DNA from: Limonium bicolor
Taxonomy: Eukaryota; Streptophyta; Magnoliopsida; Caryophyllales; Plumbaginaceae
Assembly: GCA_023374045.1 (NCBI GenBank)
Contig: CM041776.1
Location: 45,886,171 to 45,950,170, forward strand
Reading direction: 5' to 3'
DNA: 64,000 nt
The notes beneath the pieces are model-generated. The model did not search any database and had not been told where the DNA came from. It saw only the letters and a program-made list of their open reading frames with translations. Made by a program: the position numbers and the translations under genes. Every line of letters starts with the position of its first letter. Positions within the stretch are counted from its first letter, which is position 1. Below, piece by piece: positions 22,602-34,860 of the stretch.

Positions 22602-24759
22602 TTGAGTCGGATTCCGAACCAGTCTTCCAACATTACTCGACTTTGGAGGAGAGACTCCAGGGGTAGGCTGGCTAGCGATACCACGACCGAAGCCTCATCA
22701 GACACTATGGACCCAAGCATGATGAATCCCACTACTTCTGAAAATACCACGGTCGCGTCAGCTGCTGAAGCAAGCGCAAGTGTGGCTGTAGGGGCCAGTG
22801 GCAGTGCTGCAAATCTTCCTCATCCGAATGTTCTGTATCGAATGTTGCAGCAATCGCTAAAAAATGAAAAAGCTATGAAGCAGACGATCGAACGGTTGGA
22901 GGAACAGTTAAGCAGAGAAAGAGCAAGCAAGGGGAAAGACCCATATTTTACTGATGCTGACGATGATTACATCGACGACACACCGAAGCTTACATTCACC
23001 CAAAACCCCGTATTCAATCTCACACCACAATCAAAGAATGAACATGCCATCATCCATCCCACAATGTTTCAAGCAACTGATTTGTTATCCGGGGCCCCCA
23101 TGCCACCGCCGATTCTGACCACAACCACAACCCAGCCGACTACCTCCCCAAATTACTACCGCTCCCGCCTACTGGAATCACTGCCCAAACTGCCAATCTC
23201 AGCTGGGCCAAGCCACTGGAAAACTTTTACCCTAATTCGCCACTCCCTGACGCCATGCAGATGAGGCCATATCAGTACACCGCCCCCGGACATGCTGTCC
23301 ATTTCGAAGAAGCAATTCCCCATACCCAATTGCTACCACAGCCGTCTAACCAGTTGATTCATGGCTATAGTCAAGCCCCACCCGCTGAGCACCTTCCAAT
23401 TGACTTCGGTTAAATGAAGAAGTCCCTGAAGGAAGAGTTACTGGCAGAAATGCAGCTCGGAGAGCGAGCAAAGATGTTGGGTTTCTGTCATTTCCGATTG
23501 AAGCCAAGCTCCAAGTTGCCTGAGAATCTAACACTGCCAGAAATCTCCAAGTACGCTGGGAAAGGAGATCCTAGACACCATCTTGCCCAATTTGACAGAG
23601 TTATGACTATGCATGGCCTTGACGATGACATGAAGATCATTTGTTTTCCTAGCTATCTTGAAGGAGCCTCTCATACATGGGTGTCGAGACTGGATTTCTC
23701 CGGAAAGAAACTAGAGGATGTTTATCAAGAGTTTGTGGAGCAGTACAGTTACAACACCCATCTAGGAATCACTCGTAGAGATCTTGAAACAATGAGACAG
23801 AGAAGTGATGAAACGGTTATTGAATTTATCACCCGATAGAGGGAGGTAGCCGGCCAGATGATCGACCGTCCCATTGAAGATGAGTAGATCAGAATAATCA
23901 CCTCATGTCTGGAAAACCCTTATGCAGATCATCTCAAGTCCCTTGGGATTTGTGACTTCAAACATTTGAAAGCTGCTGCTGCTGCTTTGGCTGCCGAAGA
24001 GTTAGCGTTGGCAGGAAGATTAAAAGGGTTGAACCTCCCTGGATCAGGATCTAGAACTTCATACCATCAGAACCGTGATAGCAACAACAATCACAACAAC
24101 AACGGCAATAACAGCAATAACAACAACAAGATTGTCCCAACACCACCGGTGAACCAAGTACAACCCTGAGTTCTCACCGATTACCCACCTCCTACCTCTC
24201 CTAGGGTAGGTATTTACCAGGCATAGTCCTCTGGATCAGGCCAGAATTACAGGGCAACACCTCCCCCTCGTGATTACCAAACTCGACCCCAACGTCAGTA
24301 TTCAACCTTAAGAATGCCCCTGAGTAAAGCATACAAGAAGTTAAGAGAAGATGGCTTTCTTTTGAAGCATCCAAACCCTAAACCTGGGATCATCCAACTC
24401 GGGTCTGACATAAACAGCTTCTGTGACTATCACCAGATGAAGGGTCACAATCTAGATAATAGTAGAGCGTTGCGTCATGCGGTACAAGATCTGATTGATG
24501 CAGGGGAAGTTCAATTCCCTAAGACCACTTCCAACACTCAGAATAACTCAATCCCATCACATCTGAACATGATAAGCCTGGTGAGGGAAAAAGAAGGAGA
24601 ATCAGACCTGGGAAGGATTGTGAAAATAAATGCCATCGGAAGTTCCTCTGAGCCTGCCACCCAAAGCATGCCTCTACCAATCATGTTGTCACCGGTACTT
24701 GATGCATTCCGAACCCCCCGTCCAGAAATTCGTTACGACATTCAACCCATGATGGGAGA
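22602..24759 (+). pseudogene. gag: Ogre/Tat-type gag of element G, interrupted by solo LTR S1
   Basis: Long gag with a Ser/Thr/Ala-rich N-terminus and a short coiled-coil-like stretch (AMKQTIERLEEQLSRERASK). A frameshift lies between 23264 and 23414. The capsid core follows (FDRVMTMHGLDDDMKIICFP, then SYLEGASHTWVSRL, RDLETMRQRSDETVIEFITR). In-frame stops occur at 23837, near 23885, at 24167 and near 24224. The C-terminal part has an N-rich low-complexity stretch and the Ogre-type CDYHQMKGHNLDNSRALRH motif, where the last zinc-binding Cys is replaced by Ser. Reading is cut at 24759 by S1 and continues at 26837. Confidence 0.82.
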
Positions 24760-26831
24760 TGTTGGGTAAAAACCTAACGGCAAGTATACCGGTCGATTAT
24801 AGCAAGTTTTCCTAGAAGTGTCCCTCCAGGTTATCGAATCCAAGGGAGGCAGCGTTTTAGTTTAATCAATATTTAAGAACAAACTAATAAAATTACTCAA
24901 GTAACAGGGGGGTTTTGTTTGTTGAATTACTAGGTAAAGAAACAAAATGTAAATAAGAACAAGGATAATAAATGCAAGAGCAATAATGAGCAAAATAATG
25001 ATATTTCTGAATTAATGAGAAGGGAAAATTCCGGTTTACTAATCCTCCTAATTCTTCGGTTCCTTTCTTGATGTGTTCACCAAAATTTAGACTAAAATCC
25101 CAGATCTGAAATATTCCACGTTCGGTCTCCCGCTCGGTGGAATCTAATTAACAGCTAATAAATTTTAACTCTTGTTACAAATTTACTAATTGCTAACAGC
25201 TTTAAGAATAATCCAGTTTAATGATCAGTTAATATCCTAGAGGAATTACCATCTCTAAATTAACCGGTGCTGTTCCTGTTGTCTATTATCTACCGCAGTT
25301 CTCACTTATAAGCAGATAAACTGATAAAATCCAGTAATTGGCCAAATCACAAGATTTTAATAATAAATAAGGAACAACACTTTAATCTGTTAAAATGGTA
25401 AATCACAAAGATAATGGAACCTTGAATTTGGATTACATAGCAAACCGAAATTTAACAGTTATTCAGACATCGGAGACAAGGAAATAATAACAATAGTAAA
25501 GAGATTAGAAAACGTCATCTAATTGGAGAACGATGATGAATCCAGTCTCTGTCTTCTGCTCCGGTCTGTCTGTGTTGCTGTCTAGTTTCCCTCTTCTTCC
25601 GTCTCGAACAATTCCAAGACCCTCTTCTGTCTTGAACTCGGCGACGCTAGGGTTGAGAATTCCCCTTCAATTCCGTCTGTACCCATATATATATATATAT
25701 ATGCAGCGCCTCTAATTTAATGGATTCAAGATGTTAGCCGCCCCAAGCTTTCTTTCACGTGCCTGTCATTTTGAGAATTAATTGTCGTCTGAAGCTAGTA
25801 AACAATGACGATTTCATCATCAGCCCATCATGTTTTATCGTGCATGGCTCGTTAATGTCTACGCCTGCACATTATCTGCGCCTCCAACATGTATTGTCGG
25901 CCATGTTCAACATGCCTGCATGTGCACTACTCTCTTACTCGTTCCAGGTCTCCATTTAATGTCGGTTGACAAAAACAATCTCCATCCTCACGTGCAGCCC
26001 CAGTTTGATAATAACTGATTGTTGTTAATGAATAATGGGCCTCCTGATGTAGTGATCGATAACATATGTAGTCCGATATTTGTCGGTTGGCTTTTATACT
26101 TCTCCGCGAGTCCATGCATGCCCACCGTTCTGTCCATGCGGTCCATGTTGCAGCCCGAGAAAATAATGTCTGCGCCTACCATCTTTGTCTGCAGTAACAA
26201 AGGACTGCGCCTCTGTATAAAATGTCTGCGCCTTGGAAATCTGAATGGCCCATGCGGAAGTCTGCGCCTCTCTGTTGTCTAACTTCGTGCGTGAGTTTGT
26301 CGAGAGAGCATGTATGTATGTTCACATCCCAAACGAAGTCTTGTCGTATCCTCTCTCTATTGCCTCGTATATATCTCAACTACCGTTCCATGTTATATAC
26401 ACATGTTATTGTATTCTTCTTATATTTGCGGCTTGGGTTCTGTCATTCGAAGCCGTCAAAAATTGTCTCCAATCGGCCCAGGGATGAGATATGCTCATGA
26501 GTCCATGTATATGTCTGCGCCCATCATTGGCGTGTATATGTCGGTCCATTCTTGTTCACGTTGAAAGCCCATATTTCTTAATTTGGAAACAGTCCACCTG
26601 TGAATGCATGGCCCGTGTGCATGCATGGCTCGTCAAAAACCAATGCTCACGTGTAGCATATTGTGCTCCTGTACATGTCTCTGAATTTTGTTTGTTTTAG
26701 CACAAACCCACGAGTAAGGGTAGTTCTTCAATATAACATAAAATAACATATAAGTAAGGAATTTATCATATAAACTAATAAAATATTAATCACATTAACC
26801 ATATAAAAATAGATAAATTCCGCATTTATCA
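24760..26831 (-). mobile_element. Solo LTR S1 (Athila-like, reverse), 2072 bp
   Basis: On the minus strand it begins TGATAAGTGCGG and ends in CA. It is flanked by the perfect 5-bp duplication GGAGA (24755-24759 and 26832-26836). The related copy S2 is at 51409-53502. No internal region, PBS or polypurine tract remains, as expected after recombination between two LTRs. It carries an (AT)n run near 25686 and several GTCTGCGCC-like motifs between 25857 and 26520. Small ORFs are not convincing. Confidence 0.9.
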
Positions 26832-26836
26832 GGAGA

Positions 26837-27942
26837 GTATCTAGTTATAACGCATGAAATGCGAGACACATTTGAACATCTAGTAGGACAAGGAAGGGTG
26901 TCCATAGTCACTCTGCTGATAGTAAGTCAACATATGGAAAAGAATCTCGAGATACTGGTGGGGCTAAACTTTGAAGCCCTGGAGCTGTATAAAGCCATGA
27001 AAGCGTTGGAGGTGGTAGAAGCATGGTGCCGGCAGAAGATTGTCGAAAGGCGAGGAAGGAGAATCTCTGAGTGCAATGTCATCATGATCACCGACGAAGA
27101 TGAAAATCCACCGGCTATAACCTCTATTAAAGCACCATTTCTGATAGCAGGTGAAGAAAAACATGATGATGACTTTGAAAAAATCAATCACTTAACCCGC
27201 TTAGGAAGGCATTTCAAGCCCGCTGAGCTCGCAGAGGAGCGAGAAACACTGCAGCAGAAAGTCCATGACCTTACTCTTAATGAGTCAGAGAACAAGTTGG
27301 TGGGAGAAGAAGAATTGTTGAGAAAACTGAAGACTACCAGCATACCCATCACAATCTGGTCCCTGCTGACAATTTTAGAAGAGCACAAAGATGCAGTAGC
27401 TCGGCATTTGGGAATGGACAAGAGGCGGCCGGCATCAGTTGAAAACATCATAGCTCACCTATCCCGGACTCCTGACCTCTCCATAACATTCACCGATGAT
27501 GAAATCCCTCATCAATCGGGAAGGGCCCTCTACATAACTGTAAAAGCTGGGGGATTCCAGGTCCCAAAAACTTTAATTGATGGTGGGGCCGAAGTGAATG
27601 TCTGCCTGCTCCGCGTAGCCCGTCATATGGGACTCAACGGCTTCAAGCCGATAGACATGACGTTGAGTGCCTATGACAACATCCATAGGAAGGTTTTGGG
27701 AACCATCTCGCTGCCGATCTTGATCGAGGATGTCTCCCTGACGATTGAAGCAATGGTCATAGATATATCCTCTACCTTCAACCTTCTGCTGGGGCAGGAG
27801 TTCATCAATCAGATTAAAGGAGTCCCCTCAATCGTTCATCAGAAGCTAATAATCAAGCACGGGGGGCGAGTCGTGGAGGTTTTGGGTGAGGCTAGAGCTG
27901 AGTCCAACTATTTGAGATTAAGACATCGGGGGGTCGAGAGTT
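26837..27942 (+). pseudogene. Gag C-terminus and aspartic protease of element G
   Basis: Resumes the frame cut by S1; the ATG at 26859 is not the true start. The first part (VITHEMRDTFEHLVGQGRV) is the gag/protease linker of Ogre-like elements. The protease lies near residues 220-330: VPKTLIDGGAEVNVC holds the active-site Asp, with DGGA instead of the more usual DNGS/DSG-type sequence. STFNLLLGQEFI matches the family's second conserved motif. The frame is long (361 codons) compared with its neighbours. Confidence 0.8.
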
Positions 27943-28270
27943 GACGCTCGGGGGCTTCACAGTGGTGAGGCCAAATTCGCAGGTAAGTCAAACTTCTCTC
28001 ATCACTCCTCTCTACTTCGACCCTAGTGTCTATAGCTCCGCATCGCAGTACATGATGTCTCGGATGGGCTACAAACATGGGAATGGATTAGGCAAGGAGC
28101 TGCAGGGCATGGCGGAGCCATTAACAACATATGTTGGAGGTCGAGGAGCCGGGTTAGGGTTTACAGAAATGCCAGTTATGAAGTTGACTGATTCACATGT
28201 GAGAACTCTCGTGGACTCTTTCTTATCAGTTAATTCTGAATCATGCGTGTCTGTGAGTTGTGATAAGTAG
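27941..28270 (+). pseudogene. G-patch segment following the G protease
   Basis: After a frameshift near 27941 the next frame has MMSRMGYKHGNGLGKELQGM followed by AEPL, matching the glycine-spaced G-patch consensus (GYxxGxGLG, QG, P). G-patches are nucleic-acid-associated motifs, known next to the protease in betaretroviruses; similar stretches occur in Ogre-like polyproteins. Confidence 0.7.
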
Positions 28271-28784
28271 AAAGCAGTTCAAGCTCAGGGAAATCAGGAG
28301 ACAATGGAGTGGGAGAATTGGTGGACCACTTTATTCTCCCTCAACTCATGCCTTGAAGACCATGACGACAAGGGATGCGACCAAGGAATGCCCGAGGATG
28401 CAGCGGAGGGCAGTGTCACGATCAAACCAGTCAGCAAGGACCCCGCACCCTTGGTAGATGGCCATGGAGCGTGTCTTTTTGTCTATCATAAGAGAGGAGC
28501 TGATTCCCCAGGAGCCTTACGTAGTTAGTCTAGTTAGTAGTGGCGATGATAGTAGCAGTAGTGATGGCAGTGTTACTAGTGATGAATGCAGTTAAAAGTG
28601 TAATGAAGACATCGACAACGCAAATAGAATTAGACTAGGAGGAGGATCGCCACCATTTATTTTTACTTGTAAAAATGGTGGAAGTGTTCTAACAATCTCA
28701 GAGCTCCGAAGCTCATCGGATATTAATGGAAATTCAGTCTGTTCAGAGTATTCGTCCATTCTTTCTTCTCAAACGTTTGATTCA
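28271..28784 (+). other. Gap between protease and RT of element G
   Basis: Broken frames without a clear domain. Ogre elements are known to have an intron between gag-protease and RT, and this is where it would lie, but I could not fix splice sites. Confidence 0.4.
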
Positions 28785-29801
28785 TTGCAAATTCTTGAGG
28801 CCGAAGAGGAAGAATATAATAAGGAGAATATGCCTCCCACAGAACAGTATTCCACCCACACCCAGATTGTAGAGGACACTGTAACAATAAATATCGGAAT
28901 ACCTGATAACCCCAATGCTTTGCAAGTCGGTTTGGGCCTGAGTGAAACAGAAAAATGTGACTTGACTTCCCTGCTAATTGAATATGTCGATGTTTTTGCT
29001 TGGAGCTACGCGGACATGCCTGGGATCGACCCTGACATTGTCCAACATCGAATACCATTGTATCCCAATGCCAAACCTAAGAAACAACGTTTAAGAAGAA
29101 TGAAACCTGAGCATCAACTGAAAGTGAAAGAAGAAGTTGAGAAATTGTTACGTGTTGGCTTTATTCGGGTCGTCAATTACCCCGATTGGTTAGCCAATAT
29201 CGTAGCCGTTCCAAAGAAAAATGGAAAGGTATGAGTGTGTATTGACTTTCGGGACTTAAACGAGGCCAGCCCCAAAGACAGCTTTCCCTTACCCCACATT
29301 GATATCCTTGTTGACAACCTAACATGTGCTACTGTCATTCATGGATGGATTCTCAGGTTACAATCAGATCCGAATGGCTGTAAAGGACCAGGAAAAAACA
29401 TCTTTTATTACATAGTGAGGGACCTTTTGTTACGTAAACATGCCATTTGGCTTGAAAAATGTCGGAGCCACGTATCAACGGGCTGCTACTACACTATTGC
29501 ATGATATGATTCACAAGGAAGTGGAGGTATACGTAGACGACATGATCGTCAAAGCTGCCCAACGGAAGGACCACTTGACAAACCTGAGAAAGTTTCAGAT
29601 GCGAAAATATTAGATGAAGCTCAACCCGGAAAATGTACATTCGGTGTAACGGGGGAAAACTCCTAGGATTCATGATTATAACCCGAGGGATCGAGGTAGA
29701 CCCAGATAAGATAAAAGCCATTCAAGAAATGTCTCCTCCGAAGACCGAAAAGGAAATCAGGGGTTTCTTAGGCAGAGTTTAGTACATCAGAAGATTCATC
29801 A
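28785..29801 (+). pseudogene. pol: Ogre/Tat reverse transcriptase, truncated by element E
   Basis: N-terminal RT with the Tat hallmark DVFAWSYADMPGIDPDIVQH, then LLRVGFIRVVNYPDWLANIV and VPKKNGKV. A TGA at 29232-29234 falls inside the following VCIDFRDLNEASPKDSFPLP motif. Frame changes follow, but the catalytic YVDDMIVK is intact at 29530-29553. Further down IEVDPDKIKAI and a GFLG motif lead to YIRRFI, after which homology stops at about 29801. RNase H and integrase of G are not in the window. Confidence 0.85.
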
Positions 29802-30847
29802 TGTGTTTGAAGAAATAGTGACTACTTCTACCACTTAGGCAGTGTACCTATCGTTTTACGGAATTGTGGAATTGTGGGTTGTCGTACTCTTGGGGATCTC
29901 GCTGTGGATAACTGATAGTGTAGTAAATCAACTGAGATTTCTATTAAACAGATTTTATTTTTTTAAGGAGAGTATGATTAACAGCTAACTCATAAGACAA
30001 TAATAAAAACAATTAATTAAAACAGAAAAGAAATAGAAATTGTAAATCTTTTTGTGTTTTTAAAGAGCATCCCGGGTTGTTCTGCTCACCTGTTTTATCC
30101 AATTATATCAATATAACTTTCCCACTTTAGCAATAAACTCAGGAATCTTAATTAGTTTATTGACTAGTCCTTGTACAATAAACCCTGACTAATTTAAACA
30201 ACAAGCGCAATCCTTGCTCAAGTTATTATAAATTAATCGCATTATTAATAATTCCTATTGGAGATAGATCAACCTATAGGCGAAAACTCGCTTCTAGTCG
30301 TTAACCGTTTGACTTCCTATGTCTAGAACCCTGTCTCAGCACTGCATTTTAACAAAGAACTACAAATATCACTTTAATAATTGTACAAGAAGATTAAAGC
30401 GCATTAAGGACAAGAATCAAAATACTGCTTAGATAAATTATACTGGAAAGCTTACATAAAACAATTATATAAAACAGGCTCGCTTCCAACCCGGGAAGCT
30501 AAGTTTATTACTCAGACATAATTATACAGTAAAACAACATAACAAATAAGATAGTCGGAACCAACGAAGGAGAACGAACAGAAGGCCAATCGATTTCTTC
30601 GTTGGTTCTCTGGAAACTAACAGCGTAAGGCTAATGAATGAAAGAAGATAAGATAAAATGGAGAAGTGGGGGATAAGAGGATGGAATGGATCGTAGGTGT
30701 GGTACGTATTGTGGTGTGAGCGATGGATTATGGATGGGATTGATTGATGATTTCTTTGATGTAGAAGTACTGGGTTATATAGAAGAGAGGAGGAGGAAGA
30801 AGACAAAGGGAACACCGCGTGAGGATTTTGAGGAGTGGATTGGGGTG
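29802..30847 (-). repeat. LTR of element E, left part (reverse)
   Basis: Begins abruptly in the RT of G and runs to the insertion of C. Its continuation is 44708-45412. Combined length is about 1.75 kb, close to the 1.63 kb of the related LTR A. A TATATAA box, read on the minus strand, lies near 30775. The exact left boundary (29802 or 29804) is uncertain because the second E LTR is outside the window. Confidence 0.65.
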
Positions 30848-33800
30848 TGTAACACCCCTACAACACACTTATCAACTAACCGAAATCGCAGCGGAAATAA
30901 ACAGCTAACAATAACTAAACGGTTCGGTGCTACAACGCCATTAACCACCCACGTGGTTAACTAGGCAGAATAAATACAAGAGTATCGGTCTGATGATCAG
31001 ACTCCCGAGCATTAGGTCCTAACATCCACATATATACATAACCGACAATACCGAGTATTTAATTACATTCCAACTGTAAACTGTAAACATCCGCCACTGT
31101 CAACAGACGGTATCAAAATATAACGCCACGGGAGCACAGGCGCATCCCGGGCCCAACATCCAAAATAACCAAAAGTATTCCTACCACCTAGGATCTAAAG
31201 CCACTCCGCTTCCTCGATCCTCATCCTGTAAATAAACAGAGCCCCCAGAGGGGGTCAGCAACCTTCGCTGGTATGGTTAACGCGCAGCCCATACCGGATA
31301 CACGCAAACCAATTGTCATGATTACATGGTATTGATTTTAAACATCCAACATATACATATCACAGCATAGCAAGGGAAATTGCATAGCACAACAACCACA
31401 CATAGCACCACAAGAACGGTTCACACAAGGAACCTTCCACCATAGTTAGTATACATGGTGAGCCTAGAGATTGTTGCCAATCTCATACTAAGCTCGTTAC
31501 ATAACACGTTACCGTCCTGTTAATTTGAACGGTTAACTTAACCCCAAGGTGTGTCGGATATAGTAATCCCAAGCACACCGAAACAACATAGTATGCCCCT
31601 GTGGCCCGACTTGAGTCAGTAGAATAGTCTTGGATAAGCTAAGGGAAGGTTGAAACCAAATTGGAAAACAACCCTAGCATACACAAAGAGAGTCGAACCG
31701 GTTATGACATCGACTCCCATCCTCACACGCGTGGCCGGAACAGACCGGACTCCTCACTCCCCCGGTTAGCACTTGTTAGAGTCTCACAATGAACTTGTTA
31801 AGTTAACACACAAGCAAGTGTTCAGGTCTAGTTAGACACACCCAAGGGAAAGGAGTCACAATAATACAACATCATAATAATAACAACTATAAACTCTTTC
31901 CATGCCTTAAGTCTTACAAGGTCATAAACACACAGAATACAAACAACACACAAGCCGGTGTAAACCGGTAGACAACAGACTGCAAGAAAACCATACCTTG
32001 GTCCTTGCTTCGACTGGTTTCCACCTTGAGAGAATCCTATACACATTTAGTAACGTTGGTTAATTAACGCACTAGTCCATTGATAACATTACTACTTCAC
32101 ATTTCTAGTTATCTCATTTCCACATTTTGTTTTAACTTCTCATCCTTTAAAATGCCATTATAACACTCCTAACATGTCTTATATAACCTTATAATATCAT
32201 TACTAACGTATCCCTATCATTAGACATCATTTAATAACCTAAAATTAAGTTTTTATAGTGGTCTGGGACTTGGTCCTCATCTTAAGTCCCGGACCAATAG
32301 CTAACTCAACTCTCGGCCTATTTAAATGGGGTGGTCCGGGACCTTATACAAGGCCTAAGTCCCGGACGACAACCTTAGGTGACTCTCGACCTTTTTTACA
32401 TACCTGGTCCGGGACATGACCCAAGACCTAGGTCCCGGACCAAAGCTACAGAATTGTTAAAAATGCATTTTTCAAGTCTTGCTGCATTAGTTCTCCACCT
32501 CCATTAAATGTACAAACTTCCCAATGTTCCTAGGTATATTCTAATGCCAAAATATCATCTTAAACACACCTAGTTCCATGTTTTACTTGTTACTCAATTT
32601 CCTTATAAAATCACCAACACTTATAACATTTCGCACTAGGTTTGTAGATGGTGTTTCTCACCTTTGATAACTACTATCCCAAAATGCTTTCTCCACATCT
32701 TAACATCATTTCCCAAGCATCATTTCTTACCAACCTAAACCCTAGTTGATGTCTAAGTCCTTTTGTTTACCTAGAACACCTTAGGACATTGTTTCTCCTC
32801 TAGTAAAACACTTAGTCATTTCTAACATTTCTAGTTCACCAAACCATATATAAACACTTAGAACTTCTTGCACATTTCCTAAATTTTGACATGGATTCTC
32901 CTAGAACATTACTAAGCCAAAACACATTGTTTTCTCCGTTAAGCACTCAAGAACACCTAAATTCACCAAGAACACTCACACACACAAAGTTTCACCAAAT
33001 TTACACTACATCACAATATAGTGCATAATTTAAATTGCATGGCACTTAGGCACTTAAAATGCATGGCTCTTAGGCCCTTAAAGTGCATAAATCTTAAACA
33101 CTGAATTTCCACAATATATATGCCTTTGACCTGCAAATACATACAACAAGACATATGTCCTTTACTAGTCTCCTTGAGAACATTTCACTAAGTCATTTAC
33201 CATTAGCTCTTTAGGTAGTTTTAACAAGCATTATAAGCTCATTTCTCCTAAGGCATTAAACCACATTAGGTTAGCATATTTACCTCTTTTCCTCACAAAC
33301 TTCTTTCTTGTTTCCTTGTTTAAAATCGGTTGCTTGTCAACTTCTAAACATTATACAAATAATGAAATGAGTATACAAGCTCCAAGCTTAATCTCATTGT
33401 AAACCCTAGGTCTTACATTGTTTCAAAAGCATTAAGATAGTTGTTTTACCTTGGTATTTGAAGAGAGTTTGAATATCTACCAAGAGAGGACTCCACCTAG
33501 TCCTTGAAAGGTTGGAATGAAGCTAGAACAAAGCAATATAATGAGCACCATTAATGGTGATTCCCGGTCAAGATAAAAACATGGAGGAAACATTATTTTT
33601 CTTTGAGATTCCTTACCTAGAAGCAATGGAGATCAATAATATGTAGAAATATAAGCTCAAGCTCCTTCAATGGTGAAACTCCATGGCACCGAAATGGGGC
33701 TCTTGGAATTTTAAGAAGATAGGAATGAAGAGCTTTATGAGACAAAGAGAATGGTGGTGTTTGTTTTTTATTTGGTTAATTGAGCTAGGAATTACAAGAG

Positions 33801-34570
33801 GTCAAAGATGGAGTTTTGGTGTGTACTATTGCAAACCGTGAATGGAGAATGAAGAAGAGATAGAAGAGAGCTTGGAGACGTGGGAAATGAAGAAGGAAGG
33901 GAGAAATGTAGATAAGTTTTGCTTTTTGAATATATTTGTAGTTATTAAAGCAAATAGTAACTTAAGTAGTCATCTTTATTTACTTAACAAGTTAAAAGAG
34001 TGGTGAGTCACCACACTTAAAAGAAAACCGGCCTCCAATAGTTACTTAGGGGTATTTTAGTCTTTATTGATCAATTTAATTACTTATAATAACATATGTT
34101 ACAAACTAGCTTATTAAAGTTACTATTCATAAAAACAAGGCACATAGATGTGAAATTTTTGATTCCCATTGATATAGACTTCCAAATGTGTTACAAAGTA
34201 GTACACATATTAATTAAAGAGTAATTATGGACATTTAGCCACTCAAAACTCATTTATAAGACAATTTTTCAAAAATGTGCTTTAAGACTCCTTAAAGCAC
34301 ATTTTGTGTTTGAACTTGTTTTCAAGCTTGGTTTTCTTTGGTAATTGGTTTAATATGTTCATTAACATATAAATAAAGTCTTGGTAAGCCTATTAGGTCT
34401 TAACCAAACTTATCCCAAGCTTAGAGCACATTTTAGCCCATATTGACCTTAAGGTATTTATTTGTGTTTCCTAGGGTTTAAATTGTTCAATAATGTTTCT
34501 AAGACACTTTTTAGTCTTAATACACCATAATTTAATGTTTAAACATCATTCCTAGGTTTGGGGTATTTCA
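30848..34570 (-). repeat. 3' LTR of element C (3723 bp)
   Basis: On the minus strand it starts TGAAATACCCC and ends GGGTGTTACA. Within it are a 73-bp-period hairpin array at 32260-32441 and an inverted repeat centred on CACGTG at 30941-30960. The ORF at 31828-32046 recurs in the other LTR but has no recognisable domain. Confidence 0.93.
32260..32441. repeat. Three 36-nt GGTCCGGGAC hairpins at 73-bp period
   Basis: Hairpins at 32260-32295, 32333-32368 and 32406-32441 each have 10-bp arms (GGTCCGGGAC and GTCCCGGACC) and a 16-nt loop. The starts are exactly 73 bp apart. The first left arm and the last base of the second right arm each carry one mismatch. The other LTR repeats them at 42391, 42464 and 42537, where the second is perfect. 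Spacers share only fragments such as ACTCTCG. Confidence 0.88.
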
Positions 34571-34588
34571 ATCTACCCCCCTTAAAAG
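34571..34588 (-). other. Polypurine tract of element C
   Basis: Read on the minus strand, TTTTAAGGGGGGTAGAT abuts the 3' LTR start TGAAATACC. The same sequence precedes the 3' LTR of element F at 61762-61780. Confidence 0.85.
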
Positions 34589-34813
34589 AACTTTGTCCCC
34601 AAATTCACATTTCCCACATATCTTTAATACTAGAACACGGGGAATACTTATAAAACAATACTTCCCAAAACAACATTAACAACATCAACAACATACTTGC
34701 ATAACATCGGACTCAAGGTCCAAACAACATAATACCATTCAGACACAACGGTCTACAACATAACACAGACAATGTATATAAATACATGTCACACACATCC
34801 ATAACCGAAACGG

Positions 34814-34831
34814 CTCTACCCCCCTTAAAAG
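34814..34831 (-). other. Second polypurine tract just after pol in C
   Basis: A near copy of the tract (TTTTAAGGGGGGTAGAG on the minus strand) lies about 245 bp upstream of the true one and shortly after the integrase stop. It is preceded by a GGGTACGGGGCGTACCC inverted repeat. Element F has the same arrangement at 61090-61130. Confidence 0.6.
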
Positions 34832-34860
34832 GGGTACGCCCCGTACCCTATACATAAACA

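Noticed and set aside
25533..26700. Many overlapping short ORFs in solo LTR S1
   Set aside because: No domains, overlapping on both strands, and not kept in S2.
31828..32046. Small Cys-rich ORF in LTR C (also 41917-42177)
   Set aside because: Its conservation is explained by LTR duplication; no recognisable family.
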